Shown here piece after piece: positions 33,961 through 43,087 of a stretch of 64,000 nt of DNA. Every line of letters begins with the position of its first letter. Within the stretch, counting starts at the first letter, position 1. The stretch is from CAKOSP01 sp964370755 (GTDB lineage Bacteria > Bacillota_I > Bacilli_A > RF39 > UBA660): positions 32,412 to 96,411 of the forward strand of contig CAYJKL010000001.1 of the NCBI GenBank assembly GCA_964370755.1, written 5' to 3'. The position numbers and the translations under genes were made by a program. The notes below the pieces were generated by a model. It saw only the letters and a program-made list of their open reading frames with translations, was not told the origin of the DNA and did no database searches.

Positions 33961-36900
33961 ATGGAAAATATAAATAAATATTTTAAATATGAAGATGGTA
34001 GAAATGTAAGTGGCTTAACACAGGAGTTAAGTGTTCTTTATATGCTTAATTATTATAATAAGTTTGAAAAGGATGTTCTTATAGTTACTAGTTCTTTATT
34101 TGAAGCGACAAAACTGTTTAATATTTTTTCCAATTATACTGAAAATGTGCTTTTATATCCAATGGATGATTTTTTAACTAGTGCTACTATAGCAGAGTCT
34201 CCTGATTTAAAATTTACTAGACTTGAAACAGTTAAAAGTCTTAAAAAAAGCAAAAATATAGTTATCACTAATTTAATGGGTTATCTTAAGTTTTTACCGA
34301 AAAAAAGTGAAGTGTTAGAACTTAATTTATCTATTAATTTAGAGATTAAGAGAAGTAGTTTAATAGAAAATTTAGAGAAGTTTGGATATAACCGTGAATC
34401 TTTTGTTACTTCAACTGGTGAATATGCTGTTAGAGGACTTGTTATTGATGTTTTTCCGATTCATGAGTCTAGACCACTTAGAATAGAGTTTGATGGAGAT
34501 GAGATAGAATCAATTAAATATTTTGATGAAGGTACTCAAATAACTGTTGAAGAAGTTACTGATTTATCTATTAATCCAGTTAATGAAGTTAAAAGTGAAG
34601 TAAATGACTCTATACTTGATTATATGGATGATAAAGTTGTTTTTTATGTTGATTACAATCAAATTAAAGGTTCATACATAAAACTAGTTGAAGATATTTT
34701 TTCATTTAATCAAAGTAAAGGAACAAATGAGAAATTTATGTTTGAATTTGATGAAATTAAACCTAAATTTACTATGAATATTAATAATATCGAAGTAAGT
34801 AAAAATGATATTATATTTTCTTCTAAAGTCCTTGATAATTATAATGAGGATTTTGATAAACTAAAAATTGATTTTTACGGCTGGAGTAATAAAGATTACG
34901 AAGTTTATTTTTGTTTAACTAATGAAAAACAAATAAGTAAAATTAGAGATATTTGTGTAGGTGCTAAATTTATTAAGCAAAAAGTTACTCATGGTTTTAT
35001 CTTTGAAGATGTTGTATATATTGGTGAAAGTGATATATCTAAAGTTAGTAAAGATGTAACTCGTTATAAAAGTAGTTATAAATTTGGTAAAAAAATTAAA
35101 AGTTATGATCAACTTGAAATAGGAGATTATGTTGTACATATTTCACATGGAATTGGTGTATATAATGGCATTGTCAAACTTAATAAAGGTGGTATAGAAA
35201 AAGATTTTTTACAAATACTTTATGCTGGTAAAGATAAAATTTATGTTCCTGCGTCTAAAATTACTACTATATATAAATATGGTGATAAAGATGGTAGTGC
35301 TCCTAAGATAAATAAGCTTGGAGGAGATACTTGGAAGAAAACAAAAAGATATATTGAAGCAAAAATTAAAGATATATCTTTAGAATTAATGAAGTTATAT
35401 AAAGAAAGATTAGCAGTTAAGACTCCTGTTTATAAGGGGTATGCTGAGGATGATGTATTTGATACTGGATTTGAGTATGATTTAACTACTAATCAAGCAA
35501 AAAGTGTTAATGAAATTTTAGGAGATTTACAAAAGGAATACCCAATGGATAGGCTTTTATGTGGAGATGTAGGATTTGGTAAGACCGAAGTTGCGTTTAG
35601 AGGTATGTTTAATACTGTTTTAAATAATTATCAGGTAATGTATTTGTGTCCGACAACTATTTTATCAAGTCAGCAATATAAAGTTGCCCTTGAAAGATTT
35701 AAAGATTGGCCAATAGAAATAGGTCTTTTGAATAGATTTGTTAGTGCTAAAGAAGCGAAAATTACACTTGAAAGATTTAATCAAGGGAAAATTGATATAC
35801 TTTTTGGTACTCATAGAATACTTAGTGATGATGTTAAACCTAGTAAACTTGGACTTTTAGTAGTAGATGAAGAGCAAAGATTTGGAGTTACTCATAAAGA
35901 AAAAATCAAATCTCTTAAAAATGATGTAAATGTACTTACTTTGTCTGCTACTCCTATTCCTAGGACTTTAAAAATGGCTTTATCTGGGCTTAGAGATTTA
36001 TCAGTGATAGATACGCCTCCTGTAAATAGATATCCAGTGCAAACTTATGTTGTTAGTGAAAACGAATTTGTAATAAAAGATGCAATTTATAAAGAGTTAT
36101 CGCGAAATGGTCAAGTATTTATTTTATATAATAAAGTTTCGGATATTGAATCTGTTGCTAGTTATATTAAAAAAATAGTACCTGATGCTAGAGTTAATTT
36201 TGCTCATGGACAGATGAAAAAAGAAGAACTTGAAAATATCATGACTGATTTTGTAAATTATGAGTATGATATTTTAATATGTACTACTATTATTGAAAGT
36301 GGTATTGATATACCAAATGTTAATACTTTGCTTGTTTATGATGCTGATCACTTTGGTTTATCTCAGCTTTATCAAATTAGAGGTAGAGTTGGAAGAAGTA
36401 ATAAAATAGGCTATGCTTATTTACTTTATAAAGAAGGAAAAGTATTAAATGAAGTTGCTACTAAGAGACTTAGTGCTATAAAAGAGTTTACGGAGCTTGG
36501 TAGTGGATATAAAATTGCTATGAGAGATCTTGCTATTAGAGGAGCAGGAGATGTTTTTGGTTCTAGTCAAGCTGGATTTGTTGATTCAGTTGGAATATCT
36601 TTATATTTAAAGATGATTGATGATGAGCTTAGACGCAGTAAAGGTGAAGAAGTAATAGATGAAGAAGAAGATGCTCCTACACTTTTAGATGTTGCTACTC
36701 ATATAACTGATGATTATGCACCAGATGAGGAAGTTAAACTTGAAATTCACCAAATTATTAATAAAGTGTCTTCGCTGGAAACTTTTAATGAAGTAAAAGA
36801 AGAACTAGAGAATAGATTTGGTACTTTACCTAATGATTTAATTATATATATGTATGAAGAATGGTTTGAAAAACTGGCTTCTAAACTGTGTATAAAGCAT

Positions 36901-37131
36901 GTTAAAAAAACTGATAGAATGGTTGAACTTATTATTCCAAAGGAAGTTTGTGATAATATTAAAGGTGATAAACTTTTAATGAGTGCATTTCAAATAAGTA
37001 CTAATTTTAATATTAAGTATCTTAGTTCTCAGTTACATGTTTCGCTTATAATAAAAAAAGAAGTAGAACATTACGTTATACTTTTAACTAAGTTATTAAC
37101 AGAAATAGAAAATAATGTAAAAAATACATAA
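33961..37131 (+). CDS. mfd: Transcription-repair coupling factor Mfd
   Basis: A 1056-residue translocase, roughly 100 shorter than Bacillus Mfd. UvrB-like N-terminus, RNA-polymerase-interacting domain (IGDYVVHISHGIGVYNG), RecG-like helicase with Walker A CGDVGFGKTEVAFR, DEEQ box (VVDEEQRFGV), and QIRGRVGRS. It removes stalled RNA polymerase and recruits UvrA. The small Fin gene between pth and mfd in Bacillus is absent. Confidence 0.96.
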   Translation: MENINKYFKYEDGRNVSGLTQELSVLYMLNYYNKFEKDVLIVTSSLFEATKLFNIFSNYTENVLLYPMDDFLTSATIAESPDLKFTRLETVKSLKKSKNIVITNLMGYLKFLPKKSEVLELNLSINLEIKRSSLIENLEKFGYNRESFVTSTGEYAVRGLVIDVFPIHESRPLRIEFDGDEIESIKYFDEGTQITVEEVTDLSINPVNEVKSEVNDSILDYMDDKVVFYVDYNQIKGSYIKLVEDIFSFNQSKGTNEKFMFEFDEIKPKFTMNINNIEVSKNDIIFSSKVLDNYNEDFDKLKIDFYGWSNKDYEVYFCLTNEKQISKIRDICVGAKFIKQKVTHGFIFEDVVYIGESDISKVSKDVTRYKSSYKFGKKIKSYDQLEIGDYVVHISHGIGVYNGIVKLNKGGIEKDFLQILYAGKDKIYVPASKITTIYKYGDKDGSAPKINKLGGDTWKKTKRYIEAKIKDISLELMKLYKERLAVKTPVYKGYAEDDVFDTGFEYDLTTNQAKSVNEILGDLQKEYPMDRLLCGDVGFGKTEVAFRGMFNTVLNNYQVMYLCPTTILSSQQYKVALERFKDWPIEIGLLNRFVSAKEAKITLERFNQGKIDILFGTHRILSDDVKPSKLGLLVVDEEQRFGVTHKEKIKSLKNDVNVLTLSATPIPRTLKMALSGLRDLSVIDTPPVNRYPVQTYVVSENEFVIKDAIYKELSRNGQVFILYNKVSDIESVASYIKKIVPDARVNFAHGQMKKEELENIMTDFVNYEYDILICTTIIESGIDIPNVNTLLVYDADHFGLSQLYQIRGRVGRSNKIGYAYLLYKEGKVLNEVATKRLSAIKEFTELGSGYKIAMRDLAIRGAGDVFGSSQAGFVDSVGISLYLKMIDDELRRSKGEEVIDEEEDAPTLLDVATHITDDYAPDEEVKLEIHQIINKVSSLETFNEVKEELENRFGTLPNDLIIYMYEEWFEKLASKLCIKHVKKTDRMVELIIPKEVCDNIKGDKLLMSAFQISTNFNIKYLSSQLHVSLIIKKEVEHYVILLTKLLTEIENNVKNT

Positions 37132-37140
37132 AAAATATTT

Positions 37141-37175
37141 AAATTCACACACTAGTAATGAAGTGGAGTGAATTT
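37141..37175 (+). terminator. Hairpin between mfd and spoVT (terminator or SD-masking structure)
   Basis: AAATTCAC (37141-37148) pairs with GTGAATTT (37168-37175) and more T follow. The only Shine-Dalgarno-like sequence of spoVT (GGAGTG, 37165-37170) overlaps the 3' arm, so the hairpin may end mfd transcription and also mask spoVT translation. Confidence 0.6.
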
Positions 37176-37181
37176 TTTATT

Positions 37182-37706
37182 GTGAAAAGTACAGGTGTAA
37201 CACGTAGAATAGATGAACTTGGAAGAATTGTTATTCCAAAAGAAATTAGAAGAAGTCTTTCTATTAGAGATGGTGAAAACATAGAAATTTTAGTAGAGGA
37301 AGATAAAATTATATTAAAAAAATTTTTACTTATGGATAATATTGGTGATCTTAGTCAAAAACTTACTGATATATTTTCTTCGATTGATAATGATATGATA
37401 ATAATTACTGATAGAGTAAAGGTTGTCGCTACTACTGATATATATAAACATTTGGTTGAGCAAAGTTTTGATACATTACTGATTAAGTATATAGATAATA
37501 GAGAAATAGTGAATATTAAAGATGGTAAATTATCTTTTTCAAATAATGATATTTATGGTAATTTTGTTATAGTACCTATAATTAGTAATACTGATTCTCT
37601 TGGACTTGTAATTATTACAAAAAATGATTCTATTACAAATGATACTGATTTAAAGAGTGCTAAAATAATAGCTAAAATTTTAGCTGAAAAAATAAATATA
37701 AGTTAG
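37182..37706 (+). CDS. spoVT: Stage V sporulation regulator SpoVT (AbrB family)
   Basis: A 174-residue regulator: N-terminal AbrB swapped-hairpin domain (KSTGVTRRIDELGRIVIPKE) and a C-terminal GAF-like domain (about 55-170). SpoVT modulates sigmaG-dependent genes in the forespore. I choose GTG 37182, matching the usual MKATGIVRRID start; an ATG at 37158 would add eight residues and has no ribosome binding site. It follows mfd as in Bacillus. Confidence 0.92.
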   Translation: MKSTGVTRRIDELGRIVIPKEIRRSLSIRDGENIEILVEEDKIILKKFLLMDNIGDLSQKLTDIFSSIDNDMIIITDRVKVVATTDIYKHLVEQSFDTLLIKYIDNREIVNIKDGKLSFSNNDIYGNFVIVPIISNTDSLGLVIITKNDSITNDTDLKSAKIIAKILAEKINIS

Positions 37707-37734
37707 TTGACATTAGTTTTCATTTTGTTATAAT
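37707..37734 (+). promoter_or_regulatory. SigmaA-type promoter after spoVT
   Basis: Consensus TTGACA and consensus TATAAT, 16 bp apart, start directly at the spoVT stop. It drives the unknown gene at 37756. Confidence 0.8.
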
Positions 37735-37755
37735 AAGTCTTTATATGGGGGACTT

Positions 37756-38679
37756 ATGAAAAATAGTATTAGATTATTACTTGAATTTAGTAAATCTTTT
37801 GATGAAAATTTGTATGAAGAAGTTAAGAATCTTAATCTTGAAAAGTTAGAAACGTATGTTACTACAAATAAAAAATATGATATTATTTTTTTGGGGGAAT
37901 ATATTGTTATTAAAGATATTAAGAATGGTGCTGTGTTTACACTAAGTTATGCTGATAGTATACTTTTTAATAAAATAATAGATGAAGAGCATATGGAAAC
38001 TTATCAATATAATATTGTTCATGATGAAATAGTATACTTTAATGCATTTTCAACTAGAGATTTGAATAAGTATGAGTATGCTTTATTATATACTGATTGT
38101 GATGAAGTAATTAGTGATATTACAAGTATGGACGATTTTGTAAAATATGTAAAAAATATTTTGAAGAAAAATAATAATTTAGATGGTTGTAAAAGTCTTT
38201 TTCAGTTAAGAAGGTATATTGAAGATAAAATTCTATTTGAACAAGTGAATATTGATGGTGAAGATTTAGAGCATTATTCTAACTTTATTTATACTTTAAT
38301 TACTAAGTTTAATTTAGAATTAGAGTCATTTGAAAATTTGGGTACGGAGTTTAATTACAGAATATCTTTAAATGGAAATAAAAATTGTAATGTAGATATA
38401 AGATTAAATGATGAAGAAGAATATGATTTATTTGCTTATTTTAACCATAATTTAATTTTAACTTTTGTAAATAGAGTTTTAAAAGCTAAGGTTTTTGATA
38501 CTATTATTTCAATGGGTTATAAGAAAGTTTTTGGTAGAACGGTTTTTATAATTAAAATATATAATACAAAAGAAAAATGTTATCATGAATTACCTATTTT
38601 ACATAATGTTGCTGCGATGGAATCATTTATTAATTTTATAGGTGATTATGCACAAGAACAGAGAAATTTGAAAAAATAG
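37756..38679 (+). CDS. Hypothetical protein, 307 residues
   Basis: I do not recognise this family. It is predicted soluble, without signal peptide or membrane helix, acidic, with mixed alpha/beta pattern. The N-terminal half has beta-rich stretches (YDIIFLGEYIVIKDIKNGA); the C-terminal half (YDLFAYFNHNLILTFVNRVLKAKVFD) is more helical. It has a consensus promoter and a GGGG ribosome binding site, and stands alone between spoVT and a zinc-ribbon gene. Codon use looks like its neighbours, so it is resident rather than recently acquired. Confidence 0.7.
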   Translation: MKNSIRLLLEFSKSFDENLYEEVKNLNLEKLETYVTTNKKYDIIFLGEYIVIKDIKNGAVFTLSYADSILFNKIIDEEHMETYQYNIVHDEIVYFNAFSTRDLNKYEYALLYTDCDEVISDITSMDDFVKYVKNILKKNNNLDGCKSLFQLRRYIEDKILFEQVNIDGEDLEHYSNFIYTLITKFNLELESFENLGTEFNYRISLNGNKNCNVDIRLNDEEEYDLFAYFNHNLILTFVNRVLKAKVFDTIISMGYKKVFGRTVFIIKIYNTKEKCYHELPILHNVAAMESFINFIGDYAQEQRNLKK

Positions 38680-38769
38680 TAATTTACAATTGTTTAGATA
38701 AAATGTATTTTTTTTCTAGATTTTTATTGTTTTTAATGATATACTTTAAATAGAAAGAAGGTTGTGTTT

Positions 38770-39432
38770 ATGTTTTGTGGAAATTGTGGAACTAAAAATG
38801 AGGTTACTGCTAAACATTGTGTGAATTGTGGAAATGCACTTGCTCCTGCTAATGAATCGGTAAGTAATGTTGCTCCTGCTGCTGTGCCAGTAAATAATTC
38901 AAGTAATGATTTTGTTGTTAATGCTAAAGCTAAGGGAAATGAGTTAATTACTAAAGGAAAAGATTTTTATGCTAAAAGTCCTAATACTGTTTATGGTATT
39001 GTTGGTGGCGTAGTTCTTGTTATTATTCTATTTATCGTTTTAGGAGATAAAACGATGACATGTGAGACATCGGAAAGTTTTGCTGATACTTCAGTAGATG
39101 TTAAATATAATGGAGATGATGATGTAACTAAAATTTTTATTAAAGTTGTTTATGATACTACTGATGGGGATTTTGAAGATTATTTAGATTATGAAGATGT
39201 TGACATAGATGAATTTGTAGATGATCAACAAGATGATTTAGAAGATTATATGGATGATGCTCCTGATGGATATAAAGCGTCTATTAAAAAAAGTGGAGAT
39301 AATATAATTCAAACTCAAGAATTTAAAGGTGAAGCTTTAGAAGAATATTTAGATGACTTAGACGTGAAAGATGTTGATGATTTAGAGGATTATTTAGAAG
39401 ATGGTTACTCTGATTATAAGTGTGAAAAATAA
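38770..39432 (+). CDS. Zinc-ribbon membrane protein with acidic extracellular domain
   Basis: A 220-residue protein. CGNCGTKNEVTAKHCVNCG (residues 3-21) is a zinc-ribbon; a linker and one membrane helix (YGIVGGVVLVIILFIVLG, about 77-95) follow, then a very acidic outer domain with a Cys pair at its ends (TCETSESF... and YKCEK). The outer domain resembles YehR/DUF1307-type lipoprotein folds only loosely. Zinc-ribbon plus single helix proteins are common in low-GC Bacillota, often sensors or envelope-associated; function unknown. ATG 38770 is 8 bases after AGAAGG. Confidence 0.75.
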   Translation: MFCGNCGTKNEVTAKHCVNCGNALAPANESVSNVAPAAVPVNNSSNDFVVNAKAKGNELITKGKDFYAKSPNTVYGIVGGVVLVIILFIVLGDKTMTCETSESFADTSVDVKYNGDDDVTKIFIKVVYDTTDGDFEDYLDYEDVDIDEFVDDQQDDLEDYMDDAPDGYKASIKKSGDNIIQTQEFKGEALEEYLDDLDVKDVDDLEDYLEDGYSDYKCEK

Positions 39433-39471
39433 TTTAACAGAGAAGAAAATGAGTAATAGTTAATATTTTAA

Positions 39472-39610
39472 AGAGAGTTAATGTTTGGTGGAAATTAATA
39501 AATTAATACTATGAATATGGTTTTTGGAGTTAAAACGGGTAATTACGTTATAAATATTTAAGTGCATGGAAATCATGAATTAAGGTGGTACCGCGGATAT
39601 ATATTCGTCC
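39472..39610 (+). promoter_or_regulatory. T-box leader, methionine specifier
   Basis: Stem I features AGAGAG (39472) and GGTGGAAA (39488), a candidate ATG specifier at 39511-39513, and the T-box proper TGAATTAAGGTGGTACCGCG at 39576-39595, whose TGGT can pair with the ACCA end of uncharged tRNA. CGGATAT (39593) can pair with ATATTCG (39600) as the competing hairpin, and CCTT follows. Uncharged tRNA-Met would switch on dut-metG-tatD. Confidence 0.88.
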
Positions 39611-39645
39611 TTTCTTAGTTTGTGATTTTTATTTTGGAGGTTAGT

Positions 39646-40128
39646 ATGAGAGGTTTTGAAAAAATAAGTTTTAAGCAGTTTAGTAAAGATATAAAAAATG
39701 ATGAAATATTATATAAAGAATATATATTACCTCATAGAAAAACTAGAGTATCTGCTGGATATGATTTTATTGCAATAGATGATTTTGTAATTAAACCTGG
39801 TGAAATTTTAAAAATTGCTACTGGATATAAAGTTTATATGGAAGATGATGAAGCTTTGTTTATAGTTGTAAGAAGTAGTATGGGATTTAAAAGTAATGTT
39901 CGAATGTGTAATCAAGTTGGAGTAATAGATGCTGATTACTATAATAATATTAATAATGAAGGACATATGTTTGTTGCTCTTCAGAATCATGGAGATAAAG
40001 AATTTGCTGTTAAAAAAGGTGATAGTTATGCACAAGGAATTTTTACTAAATATCTTATTTGTGATAATGATAATGTAAGTAATGAAAGAGTTGGGGGACT
40101 AGGAAGTACTAATGGAAGGAATGATTAA
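39646..40128 (+). CDS. dut: dUTP diphosphatase
   Basis: A 160-residue trimeric-type dUTPase with all five motifs: AGYDF, RSSMGF, GVIDADYYNN (catalytic Asp), AQGIFTKY and the C-terminal RVGGLGSTN. It hydrolyses dUTP to dUMP, keeping uracil out of DNA. ATG 39646 follows GGAGG. It sits between the Met T-box and metG, so it should rise when Met-tRNA is uncharged, an unusual regulon for this enzyme. Confidence 0.9.
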   Translation: MRGFEKISFKQFSKDIKNDEILYKEYILPHRKTRVSAGYDFIAIDDFVIKPGEILKIATGYKVYMEDDEALFIVVRSSMGFKSNVRMCNQVGVIDADYYNNINNEGHMFVALQNHGDKEFAVKKGDSYAQGIFTKYLICDNDNVSNERVGGLGSTNGRND

Positions 40129-40129
40129 A

Positions 40130-41662
40130 ATGAATGAAAAATATTATTTAACAACGGCTATAGCGTATACGTCAGGAAAGCCTCATATAGGAAATACTTA
40201 TGAGATTGTGCTTTCAGATGCTATTGCAAGATATAAAAGATTAGAAGGATATGATGTATATTTTCAAACTGGAACAGATGAACATGGTCAAAAAATAGAA
40301 TTAAAGGCGGAAGAAGCGGGAAAAACTCCTCAAAAATTTGTAGATGAGATTGCTGGGTTAATTAAAAACAATTTTGATTTAATGAATACAAGTTATGATA
40401 AATTTATAAGAACTACTGATAAAAATCATAAAGAAATTGTTCAAAAAATATTTGATAAAATGCTTGGTTCAGGAGATATTTATTTAGGTGAGTATGAGGG
40501 TTTGTACTGCACACCTTGTGAATCATTTTGGACTGAGTCTCAGCTTGTAGATGGAAAATGTCCAGATTGTGGTAGAGTAGTTGAACCTAAGAAAGAAGAA
40601 GCGTATTTTTTTAAATTGTCAAAGTATCAAGATAAATTAGAAAAATATATTGAGGAAAATCTAGAATTTTTAGAACCTATTTCTCGTAAAAATGAAATGA
40701 TTAATAACTTTATAAAACCTGGGCTTCAAGATTTATGTGTTTCTAGAACTACTTTTGAGTGGGGAGTTAAAGTTAAATCTAATGATAAACATGTTGTTTA
40801 TGTATGGCTTGATGCTCTTACAAATTATATAACATTTATTGGGTATGATCCTGATGGGAGTAGTGAAGAGTTTAATAAACTTTGGCCTGCAGATATTCAT
40901 GTTATAGGTAAAGATATATTTAGATTTCACTCAATATACTGGCCATGTTTTTTATGGAGTTTAGGTCTTGAAATGCCTAAAAAAATATTTGGTCACCCTT
41001 GGCTTTTAATGAATAATGATAAAATGAGTAAAAGTAAAGGTAATATAATTTATGCTGAAGATTTAATTAGTACTTATGGAGTTGATGCGGTAAGATATTA
41101 TTTACTACATGAAATTCCTTATGCGAGTGATGGTAACTTAAGTGATGAACTTATCATTGAGAGATTTAATTCTGATCTTGCTAATGTACTTGGAAATTTA
41201 GTTAATAGAACGATTTCAATGAGTAAAAAATATTTTGATAAAGTTGTTGAAAATACTAATATATGCGAAGATGTTGATACTGAATTTAAAGATTCTACTG
41301 CTAAATTATCTTCTTTAGTTAGTGAAAAAATGAATGATATTAAAATTAGTGATGCTTTAGATTTAATAATAAGCCACTTTAGAAATTGTAATAAATATAT
41401 TGATGATACTATGCCTTGGGTTCTTGCTAAAGATGAAAGTACTCATGATAGACTTAAAACTGTTTTATATAATTTAGTAGAGGCTATTAGAATTGGTAGT
41501 GTTTTACTTAGTGCGTTTTTGCCAGAAACAAGTGAAAAAATATTTGATCAACTTAATACCGAAGTTATAAGTTTTGAAAGTACCAAGACTTTTGGTTTAT
41601 ATGAAAGTGGAACTGTGTTAAATGATCCTGTTATTTTATTTGCTAGGATAGATAATGAGTAA
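40130..41662 (+). CDS. metG: Methionyl-tRNA synthetase
   Basis: A 510-residue class I synthetase: HIGN motif in GKPHIGNTYEIV, a Cys4 zinc knuckle (CTPCESFW...CPDCG), KMSKSKGN near residue 298, and an anticodon-binding helical domain. The C-terminal tRNA-binding (OB) domain of Bacillus MetS is absent. ATG 40130 lies 9 bases after GGAAGGA at the end of dut. Controlled by the T-box. Confidence 0.96.
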   Translation: MNEKYYLTTAIAYTSGKPHIGNTYEIVLSDAIARYKRLEGYDVYFQTGTDEHGQKIELKAEEAGKTPQKFVDEIAGLIKNNFDLMNTSYDKFIRTTDKNHKEIVQKIFDKMLGSGDIYLGEYEGLYCTPCESFWTESQLVDGKCPDCGRVVEPKKEEAYFFKLSKYQDKLEKYIEENLEFLEPISRKNEMINNFIKPGLQDLCVSRTTFEWGVKVKSNDKHVVYVWLDALTNYITFIGYDPDGSSEEFNKLWPADIHVIGKDIFRFHSIYWPCFLWSLGLEMPKKIFGHPWLLMNNDKMSKSKGNIIYAEDLISTYGVDAVRYYLLHEIPYASDGNLSDELIIERFNSDLANVLGNLVNRTISMSKKYFDKVVENTNICEDVDTEFKDSTAKLSSLVSEKMNDIKISDALDLIISHFRNCNKYIDDTMPWVLAKDESTHDRLKTVLYNLVEAIRIGSVLLSAFLPETSEKIFDQLNTEVISFESTKTFGLYESGTVLNDPVILFARIDNE

Positions 41663-42431
41663 TTATTTGATTGATACTCATGCCCATGTTGTTAGTAAAT
41701 ATTATGAAAATATTGATGAAGTTATTGAAAATTCTTTATGTAACGATGTTAATCAAATAATTAATTGTGCATATGATATAGAGTCTTCAATAGAGATAGT
41801 ATCTTTGTGTAGTAAATATAAAAATATGTATGGATCAATTGGTGTCCATCCTTCTGATGTTGATAAGTATGAAGTAAGTGATTTATCGTTTATAGAAGAT
41901 TATATTGATAATGATAAAATTATTGCTATAGGAGAAATTGGTCTTGATTATCATTATGAAGGTTATGATAAAGAGAAGCAAATATTATTTTTAGAGAAAC
42001 AGCTTGAATATGCAGAAAAATATAATATACCTGTTGTTATTCATTCTAGGGATGCAACTATGGATACTCTTAATGTATTAAAAAAATTTAATGTTAAAGG
42101 AGTAGTACATTCTTTTAGTGGTTCTTATGAAACTGCAGTGGAATATATAAATATGGGTTATTTAATAGGTGTTAATGGAGTAGTTACTTTTAAAAATTGT
42201 AATTTTAAAGAGATTCTTACTAAATTACCACTTAGTAGTATAATTTTAGAAACTGATTGTCCTTATTTAACGCCAGTTCCTTATAGAGGACAAAAGAACC
42301 AACCTGCTTATATTAAAAATATAGCTGAGTTTGTTTCAAGTGTTTATAATATATCCTTAGAAGAGTTAATGGATGAAACTACTAAAAATACTTTAAAAAT
42401 GTTTAATAAAATGGAACATTTTGATAAATAA
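41655..42431 (+). CDS. tatD: TatD-family DNase
   Basis: A 258-residue TIM-barrel metal hydrolase: LIDTHAHV start, IGEIGLDYHY, VIHSRDA, HSFSG and ILETDCPYLTP(VPYRG). Members are 3'-5' DNases acting in repair. It overlaps metG by 8 bases, the standard metS-yabD pairing of Bacillus. Confidence 0.95.
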   Translation: MSNYLIDTHAHVVSKYYENIDEVIENSLCNDVNQIINCAYDIESSIEIVSLCSKYKNMYGSIGVHPSDVDKYEVSDLSFIEDYIDNDKIIAIGEIGLDYHYEGYDKEKQILFLEKQLEYAEKYNIPVVIHSRDATMDTLNVLKKFNVKGVVHSFSGSYETAVEYINMGYLIGVNGVVTFKNCNFKEILTKLPLSSIILETDCPYLTPVPYRGQKNQPAYIKNIAEFVSSVYNISLEELMDETTKNTLKMFNKMEHFDK

Positions 42432-42445
42432 CTTATGTTACCATA

Positions 42446-42461
42446 TTCTTCCTAGGAAGAA
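42446..42461. promoter_or_regulatory. Perfect palindrome flanked by direct repeats
   Basis: TTCTTCCTAGGAAGAA is a perfect 16-bp palindrome between direct copies of GTTACCAT (42438 and 42462). No T run follows, so it is not a terminator; it looks like an operator upstream of the yabE-like gene. Confidence 0.5.
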
Positions 42462-42545
42462 GTTACCATTACAATATGTATATTTGTTTTTGACAATATA
42501 ATTTAATTATGATAAAATTTATACATACATTTGAGGTGTAAATAG

Positions 42546-43085
42546 ATGAAAATAATTAGTAAAATAATTAGAATGTTTGTTATAGTGGCACTTGTTATTG
42601 CTTTGTCAAGTACAAGTTCTGTGTATCAAACTAGTGTAGAAAATACAAATATTAGTAAGACAGTTAATTTGTCTACTATGGCTATGAAAATTAGTGAAAG
42701 TGAAGAAGCAAGACTTTATACACCACTTAGTTCTTATGATGGAGAATTAACTGGTTATGTATATAATTGTCCACTTTGTACTGGTAGACTTGCCTGTATG
42801 AGTTCACTTGATTTATCAGGTGGAAGAACTACTTATGAAGACGCAGTTTATGGTGAAGTAAATATTGTTGCTTCTTCAAAAAATCTTCCTTGTGGTACTA
42901 TAATTAGATTTAACTCAGAAAGAATAAATGAAGAACCAACGTTTGCAATTGTTCTTGATAGAGGAGTTTTAGGTAATGATCTTGACCTTTTAGTTAAAGA
43001 TTTAGATACTGCTATAAGTTATGTTGGTAGAAGTAGTATAAGTTATGATGTCCTTAGAATTGGATATGGAGAAGTAGAAGAATAA
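42546..43085 (+). CDS. YabE-like exported 3D-domain protein
   Basis: A 179-residue protein with an N-terminal signal helix and a C-terminal domain resembling the 3D domain of Rpf-like lytic transglycosylases: YGEVNIVASSKNLPCGTIIRF, then VLDRGVLGNDLDLLV. Two of the three conserved Asp are visible; the first (usually in AVDP) is Ser here. An unusual CPLCTGRLAC cluster precedes it. Its place between tatD and rsmA is that of yabE in Bacillus, but the G5/DUF348 repeats are missing, as is rnmV. Probably a cell wall protein; activity uncertain. Confidence 0.72.
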   Translation: MKIISKIIRMFVIVALVIALSSTSSVYQTSVENTNISKTVNLSTMAMKISESEEARLYTPLSSYDGELTGYVYNCPLCTGRLACMSSLDLSGGRTTYEDAVYGEVNIVASSKNLPCGTIIRFNSERINEEPTFAIVLDRGVLGNDLDLLVKDLDTAISYVGRSSISYDVLRIGYGEVEE

Positions 43086-43087
43086 TA

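Noticed and set aside
37158..37181. ATG start eight codons upstream for spoVT
   Set aside because: No ribosome binding site, and the added residues do not fit the SpoVT family start.
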